Shown here in pieces: positions 25,607 through 36,374 of a stretch of 64,000 nt of DNA. How positions within the stretch are numbered: the first letter of the stretch is position 1; each line of letters starts with the position of its first letter. Origin of the DNA: DASPNM01 sp035626515 (GTDB taxonomy: Bacteria > Bacteroidota > Bacteroidia > Chitinophagales > Chitinophagaceae); the NCBI GenBank assembly GCA_035626515.1, contig DASPNM010000009.1:1-64000 (forward strand), given 5' to 3'. The position numbers and the translations under genes are program-made. A model generated the notes under the pieces. That model saw only the letters and a list, made by a program, of their open reading frames with translations, had not been told where the DNA came from and ran no database searches.

Positions 25607-26830
25607 TTACAAGTAACTCAACCAGGGTTTGTCCCGGATGTGTTTTGTCTTAAAACGGTCATACATTCTGCAGAGGGGATAAAGCACCGCCACCACAAAT
25701 ATCCAGACAAGGTAAACACCCAACAGCCCGAAGCCAAAATCCGGTGGACGGAACAGGAAGGGATTATTAGGCGTGACGATCTGGTCCGTAGAATAACCCT
25801 GCACGAAGAATACAATCACTACCAGCATGTGAATGATGTAAAAATGCAGGATGTAATAGAACAGCGGCACTCGTCCGTAGACGCGGAAAAACTCGGTGAT
25901 CCTGCTTTTCACGGCGTCGAGCAGCGAGAGGGCGATCAGCCCGGGCCCTATCGTCACAAGCAGGAAACCGAGCGAGGGCGGATACTTGTTTACATTGATA
26001 AACGAGAGGAAAGTGAAAACGCTCTCTCTCGGCTGAACCGACCAGGGAACCGGGTCGCCATAGCGGTTAATAAAGCGCAGCAAAAGAAACAACAGTGTCA
26101 TACCGATGCCGATGAACAGAATCCACTGCCTGCGGCGCGCGCCGGGGACGGGGATGCTGAAAATCTTGCCAAAGCAATAGCCCAGTATCATCACCCCGAG
26201 CCAGGGAACAAAGGAGTAAACGATGAACACGAAATGCTGCGGACCCAGGTTGTAGACGGAAAAATTTGAAAAGTAAAGCAGGTCGGCTAGAAACCCTCCG
26301 TGGATGCTTTCCCTGACCGAAGAAATGTCCAGTATGTTGTGCCCGAAAACGATTAGCAAACCAATGAGGAGAAGCAGCCGGAACGGCAGCCAGATGAGCA
26401 GGCCGAGAAAGATCATGCTCACTCCGATTGCCCAGATCACCTGCAGAATGATCACGTTGAAGAGCGGGTTGAAGGTCCAGCCGAACGTGATAATTACTAT
26501 CTCTACCAACACCAGCCAGATGCCGCGGCGGATCAGAAATCCGCTCAACTCCGGCGTACTGCGCGTTCCCCGCATTAACCAGGCCGAGGTGCCTGCGAGA
26601 AACACGAACAGCGGCGCACAAAAATGAGTGATCCACCGGGTAAAAAACAGGGCCGGTGTTGTGGTCTCGAGATCGGTCGGGTTTGTTGCGACCGAGGTGC
26701 CTCCTTCAAAAAACGTCTTGTGAAAAAAATCCCGTGTGTGATCAAGCGCCATGATCACCATGATGATGCCGCGCAGGACGTCAATAGAGTGAATTCTCGG
26801 CCGGCTTTCCGCGGCCAGGGCGGGACTCAT
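25607..26830 (-). CDS. Membrane protein of the heparan-alpha-glucosaminide N-acetyltransferase-like family (DUF1624)
   Basis: A 407-residue protein with about ten predicted membrane helices. RIHSIDVLRGIIMVIMALDHTRDFF near the start is the signature of the family whose human member acetylates glucosamine ends of heparan sulphate across the lysosomal membrane; the histidine in LDHTRD is conserved. Bacterial members probably acylate cell-surface or periplasmic sugars with acyl-CoA, but the acceptor is unknown. It converges with mutS (6-bp gap). Confidence 0.82.
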   Translation of the reverse strand: MSPALAAESRPRIHSIDVLRGIIMVIMALDHTRDFFHKTFFEGGTSVATNPTDLETTTPALFFTRWITHFCAPLFVFLAGTSAWLMRGTRSTPELSGFLIRRGIWLVLVEIVIITFGWTFNPLFNVIILQVIWAIGVSMIFLGLLIWLPFRLLLLIGLLIVFGHNILDISSVRESIHGGFLADLLYFSNFSVYNLGPQHFVFIVYSFVPWLGVMILGYCFGKIFSIPVPGARRRQWILFIGIGMTLLFLLLRFINRYGDPVPWSVQPRESVFTFLSFINVNKYPPSLGFLLVTIGPGLIALSLLDAVKSRITEFFRVYGRVPLFYYILHFYIIHMLVVIVFFVQGYSTDQIVTPNNPFLFRPPDFGFGLLGVYLVWIFVVAVLYPLCRMYDRFKTKHIRDKPWLSYL

Positions 26831-26976
26831 AAGCGCTGTATTACAGGGGTAAGATAAGGAAACACTCCCGGCGGCTGCCCACAGTTTACTAACAGTGAGG
26901 GACTGCCGTGACCCAAAAACTTCTGCCGCCTTTTTTGATATGAAAAACTTCTTATTTTTACGTAAACACCAGAACC

Positions 26977-27462
26977 ATGAAATGGATCAAACTAACTGTC
27001 TTATCATCAACTCTTTTTGCCCTGTTCATCCAGATTACCGCATGTGACACCGACGAGGAGCTGAAAAAAACGACTCTCTATAGCAAAACAAATATTCCGC
27101 TCACCGGCGCGCAGGAAACTCCACCCAATAATTCGTCCGCTCTGGGAAGCATGGACGTCAGCTACAATACCACGACCCGGATTCTCAACTACACGGTGCG
27201 CTGGTCAGGCCTTGCCGGAGCGCCCATAGGGATGCATATTCACGGCCTGGCACCGACCGGATATGTGGCGCCCGTGGTGCAGAGTATCCTCGGCTCTTCC
27301 AACCCCACCTTGTTCCCGGCCAACGGAAGCTACAGCGGAACCCTGCTCGCGGACGGAGTGGTGGTGAAGGAACAGAATTTGCTGAACGGATTCTACTATA
27401 TGAACATTCACACTGCCACCTATCCGGCGGGCGAAATTCGCGGCCAGATCACATTTCAATAA
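26977..27462 (+). CDS. CHRD domain lipoprotein
   Basis: A 161-residue protein with a lipobox-like QITAC (cysteine near 23). The rest is a CHRD domain: PLTGAQETPPNNSSALGSMDVSYN near residue 37, then YTVRWSGLAG, GMHIHGLA, and the typical end FYYMNIHTATYPAGEIRGQI. CHRD domains occur in secreted proteins across bacteria and in chordin; no enzymatic activity is known. The gene stands alone between opposite-strand genes. A 146-bp region upstream holds no clear promoter. Confidence 0.85.
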   Translation: MKWIKLTVLSSTLFALFIQITACDTDEELKKTTLYSKTNIPLTGAQETPPNNSSALGSMDVSYNTTTRILNYTVRWSGLAGAPIGMHIHGLAPTGYVAPVVQSILGSSNPTLFPANGSYSGTLLADGVVVKEQNLLNGFYYMNIHTATYPAGEIRGQITFQ

Positions 27463-27464
27463 GG

Positions 27465-27854
27465 TCAGATCGTTTCGAACCAGACAGGTTCTGTGTTGTC
27501 CGCGTCTCCATTGTAATTGATGGATAGCTCCTCTCCGGCGTCCACGGCACGTACCGTGCGGACCCGGATAAGGTCCGCCTCAAAGTCCATTTCGTACTCG
27601 CAATTGGACGGCGAAGCGTGATTGTAGAGCGCTATCCATCCGAGTGCCATGCAACACCCCTCCTTATTGTCGCCCCATTCGAAAATATAGTCATGGAGCC
27701 GTGTGCGGTCGATCAGCGGGCGGTCTTCAGGCGGAAGGACGATGACCGGCGAGGATTCGATCAGCACCCCGGCGTCGAGATCTTCCGACGTAAAGATGCC
27801 TCTGCCCTTTTCTCCGCTTTCAGCAATGTATAAAGCAGGATGTAACATCAGCAA
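27465..27854 (-). CDS. SET-domain protein (putative protein lysine methyltransferase)
   Basis: A 129-residue stand-alone SET domain. KGRGIFTSEDLDAG at the start corresponds to the first SAM-binding motif, LYNHASPSNCEY to the NHxxxPN motif, and GEELSINYNG to the catalytic-loop tyrosine motif (ELxxxY). This is the core of a protein lysine methyltransferase with no pre- or post-SET zinc region. Its substrate in a bacterium is not known. It ends 2 bp from the convergent CHRD gene. Alternative starts are the first and third codons. Confidence 0.82.
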   Translation of the reverse strand: MLMLHPALYIAESGEKGRGIFTSEDLDAGVLIESSPVIVLPPEDRPLIDRTRLHDYIFEWGDNKEGCCMALGWIALYNHASPSNCEYEMDFEADLIRVRTVRAVDAGEELSINYNGDADNTEPVWFETI

Positions 27855-27892
27855 ACGAAGCTAAGATTCCGGCGGGTGTTCCCGGTCCGATT

Positions 27893-27922
27893 TTGGATAT
27901 AGCTGGTTTCGATTTACATTGC
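27893..27922 (+). promoter_or_regulatory. Probable glmS promoter
   Basis: TTG at 27893-27895, a 19-nt spacer and TACATTGC at 27915-27922 nearly match TTG-N19-TAnnTTTG (six of eight in the -7 element). The ATG lies 34 bp downstream. Confidence 0.45.
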
Positions 27923-27956
27923 AAAACTCAGCAATACTTCCTCAAACCAGCGAAAT

Positions 27957-29792
<1,836 letters not shown>

Positions 29793-29842
29793 ACCCTGCG
29801 CAAAATTTCGAAACGAAATAATCTTATTTCCGGCCGAAGCCA

Positions 29843-32050
29843 ATGAACATCATCAACAAAAAACCCATCGCCGAGCTGGGATATCATTTTCTAACCCCCG
29901 AGTTCATCCCAAAGGGAAAAGACGAATATCATTTTCGAAATATCCAGAACCGCAACGGCATTCGTTACCGCGATTTAAAGTCTTCGGAGCTCCGCGTCCT
30001 GGAAGACAACGGCAATACTTCCGCAAACTGGAAGCACGTCAAAGTGTCGGACGAATTCGATCCTAGGCTCGTGCGGAATTGTGCCTTTTACGGGCTGGTG
30101 CGCATTGGCAGGCTGCAACCTGTGTTTCTTGAGTTCAATAACCTGCGCATGCCGGTGGGTCTCTACAACAGTACGATCATCAGCTGCGATTTTGGCGATA
30201 ACGTGGCGGTCGACAACGTGAACTTCATGAGTCATTACATCACCGGCAACGAAGTGATCCTAGCCAACATCAACGAACTCGCGACCACGAATCATTCCAA
30301 ATTCGGGAATGGAGTGCTGAAACAGGGAGAGCCCGAATCGGTGCGTATCTGGCTGGAGATATGCAATGAGAATGCAGGCCGGAGCGTGCTGCCATTCAAC
30401 GGCATGCTGGCGGCCGATGCCTGGCTTTGGTCAAAACACCGCGATGATGAGGTGCTGCTCCGGAAGTTTCGAGAGTTTACGGATAAGAAATTCGACACAC
30501 GCCGCGGCTATTATGGAAAGATCGGCGACCGTACCGTGATCAAGAATTGCAAGATTATAAAGGACGTTTGGATTGGGAGCGATGCGTACCTGAAGGGTGC
30601 CAATAAGCTGAAAAACCTCACGATCAATTCTACTCCAGAGGCGCAGTCGCAGATCGGCGAGGGTTGCGAGCTGGTGAACGGAATCATTGGCGTGGGCTGC
30701 CGCGTCTTTTATGGAGTAAAAGCTGTACGTTTCGTGCTCTCGTCGCATTCGCAGCTGAAATACGGAGCCCGTCTCATTAATTCATACCTCGGCGACAACT
30801 CCACCATTTCCTGCTGCGAGGTGCTGAACTCGCTGATCTTTCCCGCGCATGAGCAACACCACAACAATTCATTCTTATGCGCGGCGGTGGTGCTCGGACA
30901 AAGTAATATGGCTGCCGGTGCAACGATCGGTTCCAATCACAACTCGAGGGGCGCGGACGGAGAACTGATCGCGGGCCGCGGTTTCTGGCCGGGGCTTTGT
31001 GTCAGCCTGAAGCACAATTCACGTTTCGCCTCGTTCACGCTGATCTCAAAGGCGGATTATCCCTGTGAACTGGATATCCCGATCCCATTTTGTCTGGTGA
31101 GCAATGACCTTGCCGGCGACCGGCTGGTTCTCATGCCCGGTTACTGGTTCTTTCACAACATGTACGCCCTCGCGCGCAATGCCGGCAAGTACGCCAGCCG
31201 TGACAAGCGGGTGGACAAATCTATCGTGTATGAATACGATTATCTGGCGCCCGACAGCGTGAACGAGCTGTTCACGGCGCTCGAACTGTTTAGAAAATTT
31301 ACAGGTAAGGCGATCGCGGGCGGACAGAAATCCGAATCGAGCTGGCTGCGAACCGGGCAGCGTCTGCTTGAACGAGACCCGGCCGCAGCGTCGGCGCTGG
31401 AAATTCTCGCAGAAGGATTTGAAAACAGCCGGCGAAAAGTGTTGCTGACCAAAGTGCCGGAAGCTTACGCCCTTTTCAAAAAGCTGATCGTATACTACGG
31501 CGTGAAACAACTGGTTGAAATGGCGCGTACGCGAAACGTCCGGTCCTGGAATGGCCTGGTGCAACTCCTTCCCTTCGGTGCCGTCCGTGAAGCATGGATC
31601 AACGCGGGCGGGCAGCTGATTCCCGCGCGGCGGATCCGGACGCTTCTGAAAGATTTGCGTGGAGGAAAGATCGGGAATTGGGACGAAGTGCATGAATTTT
31701 ATATGGAAGAAAGCAAACGTTACCCGCAGGAAAAATTCCGCCACGGCTTTGCTTCGCTTCTTGAAGTCACCGGGCTCACAAAATCACAATTCACATACAA
31801 CCGGTTTGTGAAGCTGCTCGATCAGGCTCTCGCAATGGCAGGACAGCTTTTCAATGGTATCTATGAGTCCCGCGCAAAAGACTACCAGAGTCCTTTTCGA
31901 AAAATGGTTTACGATACGCAGGAAGAAATGGACCGCGTTCTCGGGCCTCTTAGCTCCAACAGCTTCATTTCGGAGCAAAAGCAGGAGCTCACTTCATTTT
32001 CTGAGTCCGTTCGCGAATTGATGGAGCGGGTTAGGGTCGGTAAGCCTTGA
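29843..32050 (+). CDS. DUF4954 family protein with left-handed beta-helix repeats
   Basis: A 735-residue protein of a family common in Bacteroidetes and spirochaetes. The middle (about residues 225-400) contains hexapeptide-like repeats of the left-handed beta-helix kind (VIKNCKIIKDVWIGSDAYLKG, then LINSYLGDNSTISCCEV), as in nucleotide-sugar acetyltransferases, but the catalytic histidine motif cannot be placed with confidence. The C-terminal third looks helical. The position after glmS suggests a part in amino-sugar metabolism; this is inference from context. It overlaps the convergent gene by 20 bp. Confidence 0.78.
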   Translation: MNIINKKPIAELGYHFLTPEFIPKGKDEYHFRNIQNRNGIRYRDLKSSELRVLEDNGNTSANWKHVKVSDEFDPRLVRNCAFYGLVRIGRLQPVFLEFNNLRMPVGLYNSTIISCDFGDNVAVDNVNFMSHYITGNEVILANINELATTNHSKFGNGVLKQGEPESVRIWLEICNENAGRSVLPFNGMLAADAWLWSKHRDDEVLLRKFREFTDKKFDTRRGYYGKIGDRTVIKNCKIIKDVWIGSDAYLKGANKLKNLTINSTPEAQSQIGEGCELVNGIIGVGCRVFYGVKAVRFVLSSHSQLKYGARLINSYLGDNSTISCCEVLNSLIFPAHEQHHNNSFLCAAVVLGQSNMAAGATIGSNHNSRGADGELIAGRGFWPGLCVSLKHNSRFASFTLISKADYPCELDIPIPFCLVSNDLAGDRLVLMPGYWFFHNMYALARNAGKYASRDKRVDKSIVYEYDYLAPDSVNELFTALELFRKFTGKAIAGGQKSESSWLRTGQRLLERDPAAASALEILAEGFENSRRKVLLTKVPEAYALFKKLIVYYGVKQLVEMARTRNVRSWNGLVQLLPFGAVREAWINAGGQLIPARRIRTLLKDLRGGKIGNWDEVHEFYMEESKRYPQEKFRHGFASLLEVTGLTKSQFTYNRFVKLLDQALAMAGQLFNGIYESRAKDYQSPFRKMVYDTQEEMDRVLGPLSSNSFISEQKQELTSFSESVRELMERVRVGKP

Positions 32051-32576
32051 AGGGGTAATAAGTGATCGCGAATCCAGCCTGGTGGCAGGCGGTATAATAC
32101 AGCAGGTCATACAGGTAATGCTTCAGGGACCGTTTCCCTTCTCCGATCTTGATCACAATAGCCGACGTCCAGGCAAGTTTGTTGATGAAATTATTCAGGT
32201 GATACTGATCAGTGAACATCACCAGCACAGTCGTGGACAATGGGAAACGCGGCCCTGCAAAGGGATCTCCGTTCTTATACTTATTGCGCCAGCTTATTTC
32301 GGGGTCGAACCACTGCGGATTGGCACCGGGGAATGCGTGCTCAAAACCCTTCCAGTGAAATTCGAGCGTTTCGTTGAATCCTTTTGACACGCCGGCTAAA
32401 AAAATCAGGCCGCCTGTCAACAGGTGATTGCCCGATACTTTCCAGCGCGGTTGCTGGATGCGAATCTTTTCTTCCGGCAGGGAAATCTCGTTTGACGAAT
32501 GCTGTCGGGAAGATTGTAGAAGCTGGGCTTCCGCCGAGGTGAGACCGAGCAGCAATACAGGAATAAGCAATTTCAT
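32031..32576 (-). CDS. Secreted protein of unknown function (181 aa)
   Basis: A signal peptide (ending near TSAEAQ) is followed by a soluble region and two or three hydrophobic segments (HLLTGGLIFLAGVSKGF, STTVLVMFTDQYH and ITYYPF), so it may be an outer-membrane or membrane-associated protein. It ends KAYRP. I do not recognise the family. The 3' end overlaps the DUF4954 gene by 20 bp; the 200 bp upstream of its start carry no other gene. Confidence 0.55.
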   Translation of the reverse strand: MKLLIPVLLLGLTSAEAQLLQSSRQHSSNEISLPEEKIRIQQPRWKVSGNHLLTGGLIFLAGVSKGFNETLEFHWKGFEHAFPGANPQWFDPEISWRNKYKNGDPFAGPRFPLSTTVLVMFTDQYHLNNFINKLAWTSAIVIKIGEGKRSLKHYLYDLLYYTACHQAGFAITYYPFKAYRP

Positions 32577-32729
32577 AGCGGCAAATTGTACGGTCGCCCA
32601 ACGGAATGGATCGGGAAGGTTTCAGAGAGGAAATTGGTACGGAACGGGAAGCACCGCCAAATTAGTTATGGATTCCGGAAAATGCAAGCCTGCGGCGAGG
32701 ATTCTAAAATCGTAATTATACGTGCGGGC

Positions 32730-32754
32730 AAAAAAATCCCCCGCAGAGCGGGGG
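32730..32754 (-). terminator. Terminator of the second small lipoprotein gene
   Basis: On the minus strand CCCCCGC, loop TCT, GCGGGGG is a 7-bp G+C-rich stem followed by A and seven T. It lies 24 bp after the lipoprotein stop. Confidence 0.88.
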
Positions 32755-32777
32755 CCAGATTCTTGAAGACAGGGACA

Positions 32778-32933
32778 TTACTTCGTCGTGTCCATCGCAG
32801 GCATAGTGTCTGTCGGCATCGTTGTCGTGTCCATCTTGTTTGTCGTCGTGTCCTTGTCGGTCTTCTTCTCTGACTTGTTGTTGCAAGCTGCCAGGAAACC
32901 GGCAATTACCAGGATCGCAAGTACTTTTTTCAT
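32778..32933 (-). CDS. Small Thr-rich lipoprotein (51 aa), relative of the one at 13769
   Basis: Starts at the ATG at 32933 (MKKVLAILVIAGFLAAC), a signal peptide with lipobox LAAC (cysteine 17). The mature chain NNKSEKKTDKDTTT is identical to the first part of the 13769-13942 product, then diverges into TTMPTDTMPAMDTTK. A longer frame from 33074 is rejected because its added part is unlike the family and overlaps the der-side region. Function unknown. The terminator at 32730-32754 follows. Confidence 0.72.
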   Translation of the reverse strand: MKKVLAILVIAGFLAACNNKSEKKTDKDTTTNKMDTTTMPTDTMPAMDTTK

Positions 32934-33070
32934 TTGTTGGTTTTGTTTGGTTAGTTGAAATCGCCCCATCAGGCATGGGCGCGGCAAAGGTTGCCCCGTT
33001 GGGCCAAATATCCAAATTTTCTTTACTATTTTTTGAACTAGCGAGTCAGGGCGTCTGGGAATCAGGGATT

Positions 33071-34384
33071 TCATTTACGTCTGAAATAAATCCGCAGGGG
33101 CACGCCGGTGAACTGAAAATGCTGCCGAAGCTGGTTTTCGAGATAATTCCGGTAAGGCTGCTTGATGTCGTCCGGGAAATTGGTAAAAAACGCAAACGAC
33201 GGGACTTCGGTAGGAAGTTGGGTGACGAACTTAATCTTCACCGTATGGCCGCGAACGACGGGCGGATGATAGGATTCAATGGCTTTAAGCATCACCTCAT
33301 TCAACTCCGAGGTGGAAATCCGTCGCTTCCTGTTCTCGTATACCTGCAGTGCCGTCTCGACCACTTTGAAGATGCGGACCTTTTCGGTCGCAGAAATGAA
33401 AAGAATCGGAACGTCGCTGAAAGGCGCAAGGCGCGTGCGCAATTCTTTTTCGTAATCCCTTGCCGTATGGGTTTGCTTTTCTACCAGGTCCCATTTATTT
33501 ACCAGGAGCACAACCCCTTTTCCCTTTCGGGACGCGAGACTGAATATATTAAGGTCCTGCGCGGAGATTCCTTTTTCGGCATCGAGAAGAAGCAGGCAAA
33601 CGTCCGCCTCGTCCATCGCACGGATCGCACGGATTACCGAGTAAAATTCCAGGTCTTCGTGCACTTTGGCTTTGCGGCGGATGCCGGCAGTATCGATCAG
33701 GACGAATTCTTTTTTAAACAGCCGGTAATGCGTATGAATGGTGTCGCGCGTGGTACCGGCAATTTCACTTACTATGGTTCGCTCCTCGCCTACGAGCGCA
33801 TTGAGCAGTGATGATTTCCCCACGTTCGGCTGGCCGATGATCGCGAATTTTGGGAGTCCTTCGAACGGATCGGGCGCGGTTGCGGTTTCGTTGGATATCA
33901 GCCCCGTCACGGCATCAAGTAGCTCGCCGGTGCCGCTTCCGCTTGCCGCGGAAATAAAAAACACGTGATCAAAGCCAAGCCTGTAAAATTCCGTGGCCTC
34001 AAGCATGCGCTCATTATTATCCACCTTGTTCACTGTGAGGAAAACAGGCTTCGCACTCTTGCGCAGGACGGTAGCCATTTCATCGTCGAGGTCAGTCAGT
34101 CCCGTTCCGGCATCCACCATGAAAATAATGGCATCGGCTTCCTGCACGGCGATCAGTACCTGCTTGGCAATTTCGCGTTCAAATACGTCATCGCTTCGGG
34201 CAATGAAGCCGCCTGTGTCCACCACGTTGAAAAACTTGCCGTTCCAGTCGGCCATCCCGTACTGGCGGTCCCGCGTAACCCCACTTACATCGTGCACGAT
34301 CGCCTTGCGCTGTTCGAGCAGGCGGTTGAACAATGTGCTCTTCCCTACATTAGGACGTCCCGTTATGGCCAGCGTAAAACTCAT
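33071..34384 (-). CDS. der: Ribosome biogenesis GTPase Der (EngA)
   Basis: Two tandem GTPase domains and a C-terminal KH-like domain make the family unmistakable: G1 GRPNVGKSTLFNRL (residue 7) with NKVDNNE, and a second G1 GQPNVGKSSLLNAL near 181 with IVSEIAGTTRDTIHTHYR and VNKWDLVEK. It helps 50S subunit assembly. At 437 residues it is full length. It starts 1 bp after the era stop, so era and der form a ribosome-assembly operon. Confidence 0.97.
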   Translation of the reverse strand: MSFTLAITGRPNVGKSTLFNRLLEQRKAIVHDVSGVTRDRQYGMADWNGKFFNVVDTGGFIARSDDVFEREIAKQVLIAVQEADAIIFMVDAGTGLTDLDDEMATVLRKSAKPVFLTVNKVDNNERMLEATEFYRLGFDHVFFISAASGSGTGELLDAVTGLISNETATAPDPFEGLPKFAIIGQPNVGKSSLLNALVGEERTIVSEIAGTTRDTIHTHYRLFKKEFVLIDTAGIRRKAKVHEDLEFYSVIRAIRAMDEADVCLLLLDAEKGISAQDLNIFSLASRKGKGVVLLVNKWDLVEKQTHTARDYEKELRTRLAPFSDVPILFISATEKVRIFKVVETALQVYENRKRRISTSELNEVMLKAIESYHPPVVRGHTVKIKFVTQLPTEVPSFAFFTNFPDDIKQPYRNYLENQLRQHFQFTGVPLRIYFRRK

Positions 34385-34385
34385 C

Positions 34386-35252
34386 TCAGTAACCGTATTC
34401 TTTTAAGTGAAGCTCATTCTCCCGCCACTTCGGCTTGACTTTCACAAATAGTTCAAGAAACACCTTTCGCCCGATAAATTTTTCGATCTCCATCCGTGAC
34501 ACAGTGCCCAGTTTACGTATCATCCTGCCGGCTTCTCCAAGAATGATACCTTTCTGCGATTCGCGCTGCACGATGATGTCGGCGGAAATCTTCACGAGTT
34601 CCTTTTGCTCCTTGTATTCCTTCACGAGCACCGTTGTATGATAAGGTATTTCTTCTTCAAACAGGTCGTAGATCTTTTCCCGCACCAGCTCACCTACGAA
34701 GAATTTCACGGGCAGATCACTCAGGTCGTCGCCGGTGAAGTAGGGCTCTCCTTCCGGGAGCAGCTCCAAAATCGGGGCGAGAAAGGCTGAGCGGTCGAAT
34801 CCATGAAGCGCGGAAACCGGCAGCACCTTGCGGTAAGATTCGCGGCGGCTGAAAAACTCCACTGCCTGCCGGGCGCGCTCTGCACCTACGGTATCGATTT
34901 TATTCACGGCGAGCACAGAAGGTACCCGCAATTGCAGCCCGGAAAATAGCCGGTCGGCATCTTCCCAGTTATCGGCGACATCCATCAGGAGCAGCGCAAC
35001 GTCGGCGTCCTCCAGGGCAGTCCGCACAGCCTGCATCATCTTTTCCTGCAATTTATATTTGGGTTCGATGATGCCCGGGGTATCGGAAAGTATTAGTTGG
35101 TAATCGTTTTCGGTGAGGATGGCTTTGATGCGGTGGCGGGTGGTCTGCACTTTGCGCGAAACGATTGCCAGCTTCTCCCCCACCAGCGCGTTGAGCAGCG
35201 TGCTCTTACCCGCATTGGGCTTTCCAAATATGTTGACGAAGCCAACTTTCAC
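34386..35252 (-). CDS. era: GTPase Era
   Basis: An essential GTPase that binds 16S rRNA 3' end during 30S maturation. G1 GKPNAGKSTLLNALVG (residue 10), SDTPGII, VNKIDTVG and the KH domain with IGRKVFLELFVKVKPKWRENE near the C-terminus are visible. The start is a GTG at 35252. A -7 element TACCTTTG lies at 35271-35278 on the minus strand, 18 bp upstream. It is divergent from the tRNA. Confidence 0.96.
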   Translation of the reverse strand: MKVGFVNIFGKPNAGKSTLLNALVGEKLAIVSRKVQTTRHRIKAILTENDYQLILSDTPGIIEPKYKLQEKMMQAVRTALEDADVALLLMDVADNWEDADRLFSGLQLRVPSVLAVNKIDTVGAERARQAVEFFSRRESYRKVLPVSALHGFDRSAFLAPILELLPEGEPYFTGDDLSDLPVKFFVGELVREKIYDLFEEEIPYHTTVLVKEYKEQKELVKISADIIVQRESQKGIILGEAGRMIRKLGTVSRMEIEKFIGRKVFLELFVKVKPKWRENELHLKEYGY

Positions 35253-35270
35253 AGTTTTTTACCGGGTCGG

Positions 35271-35278
35271 CAAAGGTA
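35271..35278 (-). promoter_or_regulatory. -7 element for era-der
   Basis: TACCTTTG (minus strand) matches TAnnTTTG, 18 bp before the GTG start of era. Confidence 0.45.
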
Positions 35279-35292
35279 ACCCAATAAAAATC

Positions 35293-35323
35293 TTGGCGGA
35301 AAACAAAGGACAGACTATCTTTG
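35293..35323 (+). promoter_or_regulatory. Promoter of the initiator tRNA gene
   Basis: TTG at 35293-35295, 20-nt spacer, TATCTTTG at 35316-35323, which fits the Bacteroidetes consensus. The tRNA begins 11 bp downstream. Confidence 0.7.
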
Positions 35324-35333
35324 CAATCCACAT

Positions 35334-35405
<72 letters not shown>

Positions 35406-35415
35406 CGGAAAAAAG

Positions 35416-35441
35416 TCCCGGCCGATATGCCGGGATTTTTT
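35416..35441 (+). terminator. Terminator after tRNA-fMet
   Basis: TCCCGGC, loop CGATAT, GCCGGGA, then six T: a 7-bp stem with tract. The 200 bp that follow (35442-35646) hold no gene, only AT-rich simple sequence with ATGAGTAATGAGTAAT near 35478 and a CTAACTC-type run near 35625-35655. Confidence 0.9.
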
Positions 35442-35646
35442 ATTGTCGGAGTTTAGGTAAACAATGAGTGATGGGTTATGAGTAATGAGTAATCAATAGT
35501 AGTTGATATGCGGCTAAATGCCGCAAAATCGCTCATCCCTGACAATACAGCGAGGATACCGAGGATAATGAAGAATGCCCGGCTAAAGGCACCCGGGCAT
35601 TTCAAGTCTATTACGACCGGCAACTAACTTCCCAACCCCTAACTCT

Positions 35647-36354
35647 CTAACTCTTACTCTTCGACACACTGCTCGCTCCGCTGGTCTTCACTTCGCGAAT
35701 CATTCCATTTCCGCGGTAATGCACATCGCTGGCACCGCTTGCCTGTGCAGACAGCTCTTTGGTTACGGTGACCTTAATATCACTTGCGCCGGAAGCTTCG
35801 GCGTCGCAAACCTCGCTCACCAGCCCGAACGCTTTAAAGTTGCTGGCTCCGCTGGCGTCTACCTTCAACCGCACCACATCTCCGCTGACCTGCATGTCGG
35901 AAGCTCCGCTCAGATTCACCGAAAGATTGCGCACCGAAAGCTTCCCTTTCAGATCGCTGGCACCCGAAAGATCCACCTCCAGGCTTTCCGCCTTGAGGCC
36001 GTCGGTGATCACCACATCGCACGCGCCGCTCACTTTCAGCTGATTGATATCCCGGAACGAGATGTAAGCTTTCAGTTTCTTGTTTCCGGTATTGAACTTT
36101 CCTTCGTTATCATACCAGACATGAAGGATGCCGTCGCGCACCTCGGTACGAATCCGCTCCCGGAATTTTAGCTCAGAAGCGCTGACAGCAACGGTTTCCT
36201 TTTTCGACTGGCTTAGATAAACGTCAAAGGCATTGGAAACTTTGATCCCGTGAAAACTTCCTGCCTGCCTCAGTTCCGCATTCGGATCGTTGAACTGCGC
36301 GGTGGCCAGGGCGTAACTACTCAAAGCAATAACCACCAAACTAAATTTCTTCAT
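35647..36354 (-). CDS. DUF2807 (head GIN) domain secreted protein, copy with SGAS repeats
   Basis: Signal peptide ending near ATAQ, then a DUF2807 domain. The second half is a series of about 20-residue beta-strand units with the motif SGASD: DLSGASDLKG, NLSGASDMQV, DASGASNFKA, EASGASDIKV, QASGASDVHY, KTSGASSVSK, which look like rungs of a beta solenoid. Function unknown; such proteins are exported or attached to the outer surface. It lies 20 bp after a second DUF2807 gene whose repeats have the related form STG. The C-terminal KSKS runs into an intergenic repeat of the CTAACTC type. Confidence 0.8.
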   Translation of the reverse strand: MKKFSLVVIALSSYALATAQFNDPNAELRQAGSFHGIKVSNAFDVYLSQSKKETVAVSASELKFRERIRTEVRDGILHVWYDNEGKFNTGNKKLKAYISFRDINQLKVSGACDVVITDGLKAESLEVDLSGASDLKGKLSVRNLSVNLSGASDMQVSGDVVRLKVDASGASNFKAFGLVSEVCDAEASGASDIKVTVTKELSAQASGASDVHYRGNGMIREVKTSGASSVSKSKS

Positions 36355-36374
36355 AGCTGCTTTTTGTTTTTTGA

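Noticed and set aside
32822..33811. 329-codon frame on plus
   Set aside because: Antisense shadow of der and the small lipoprotein.
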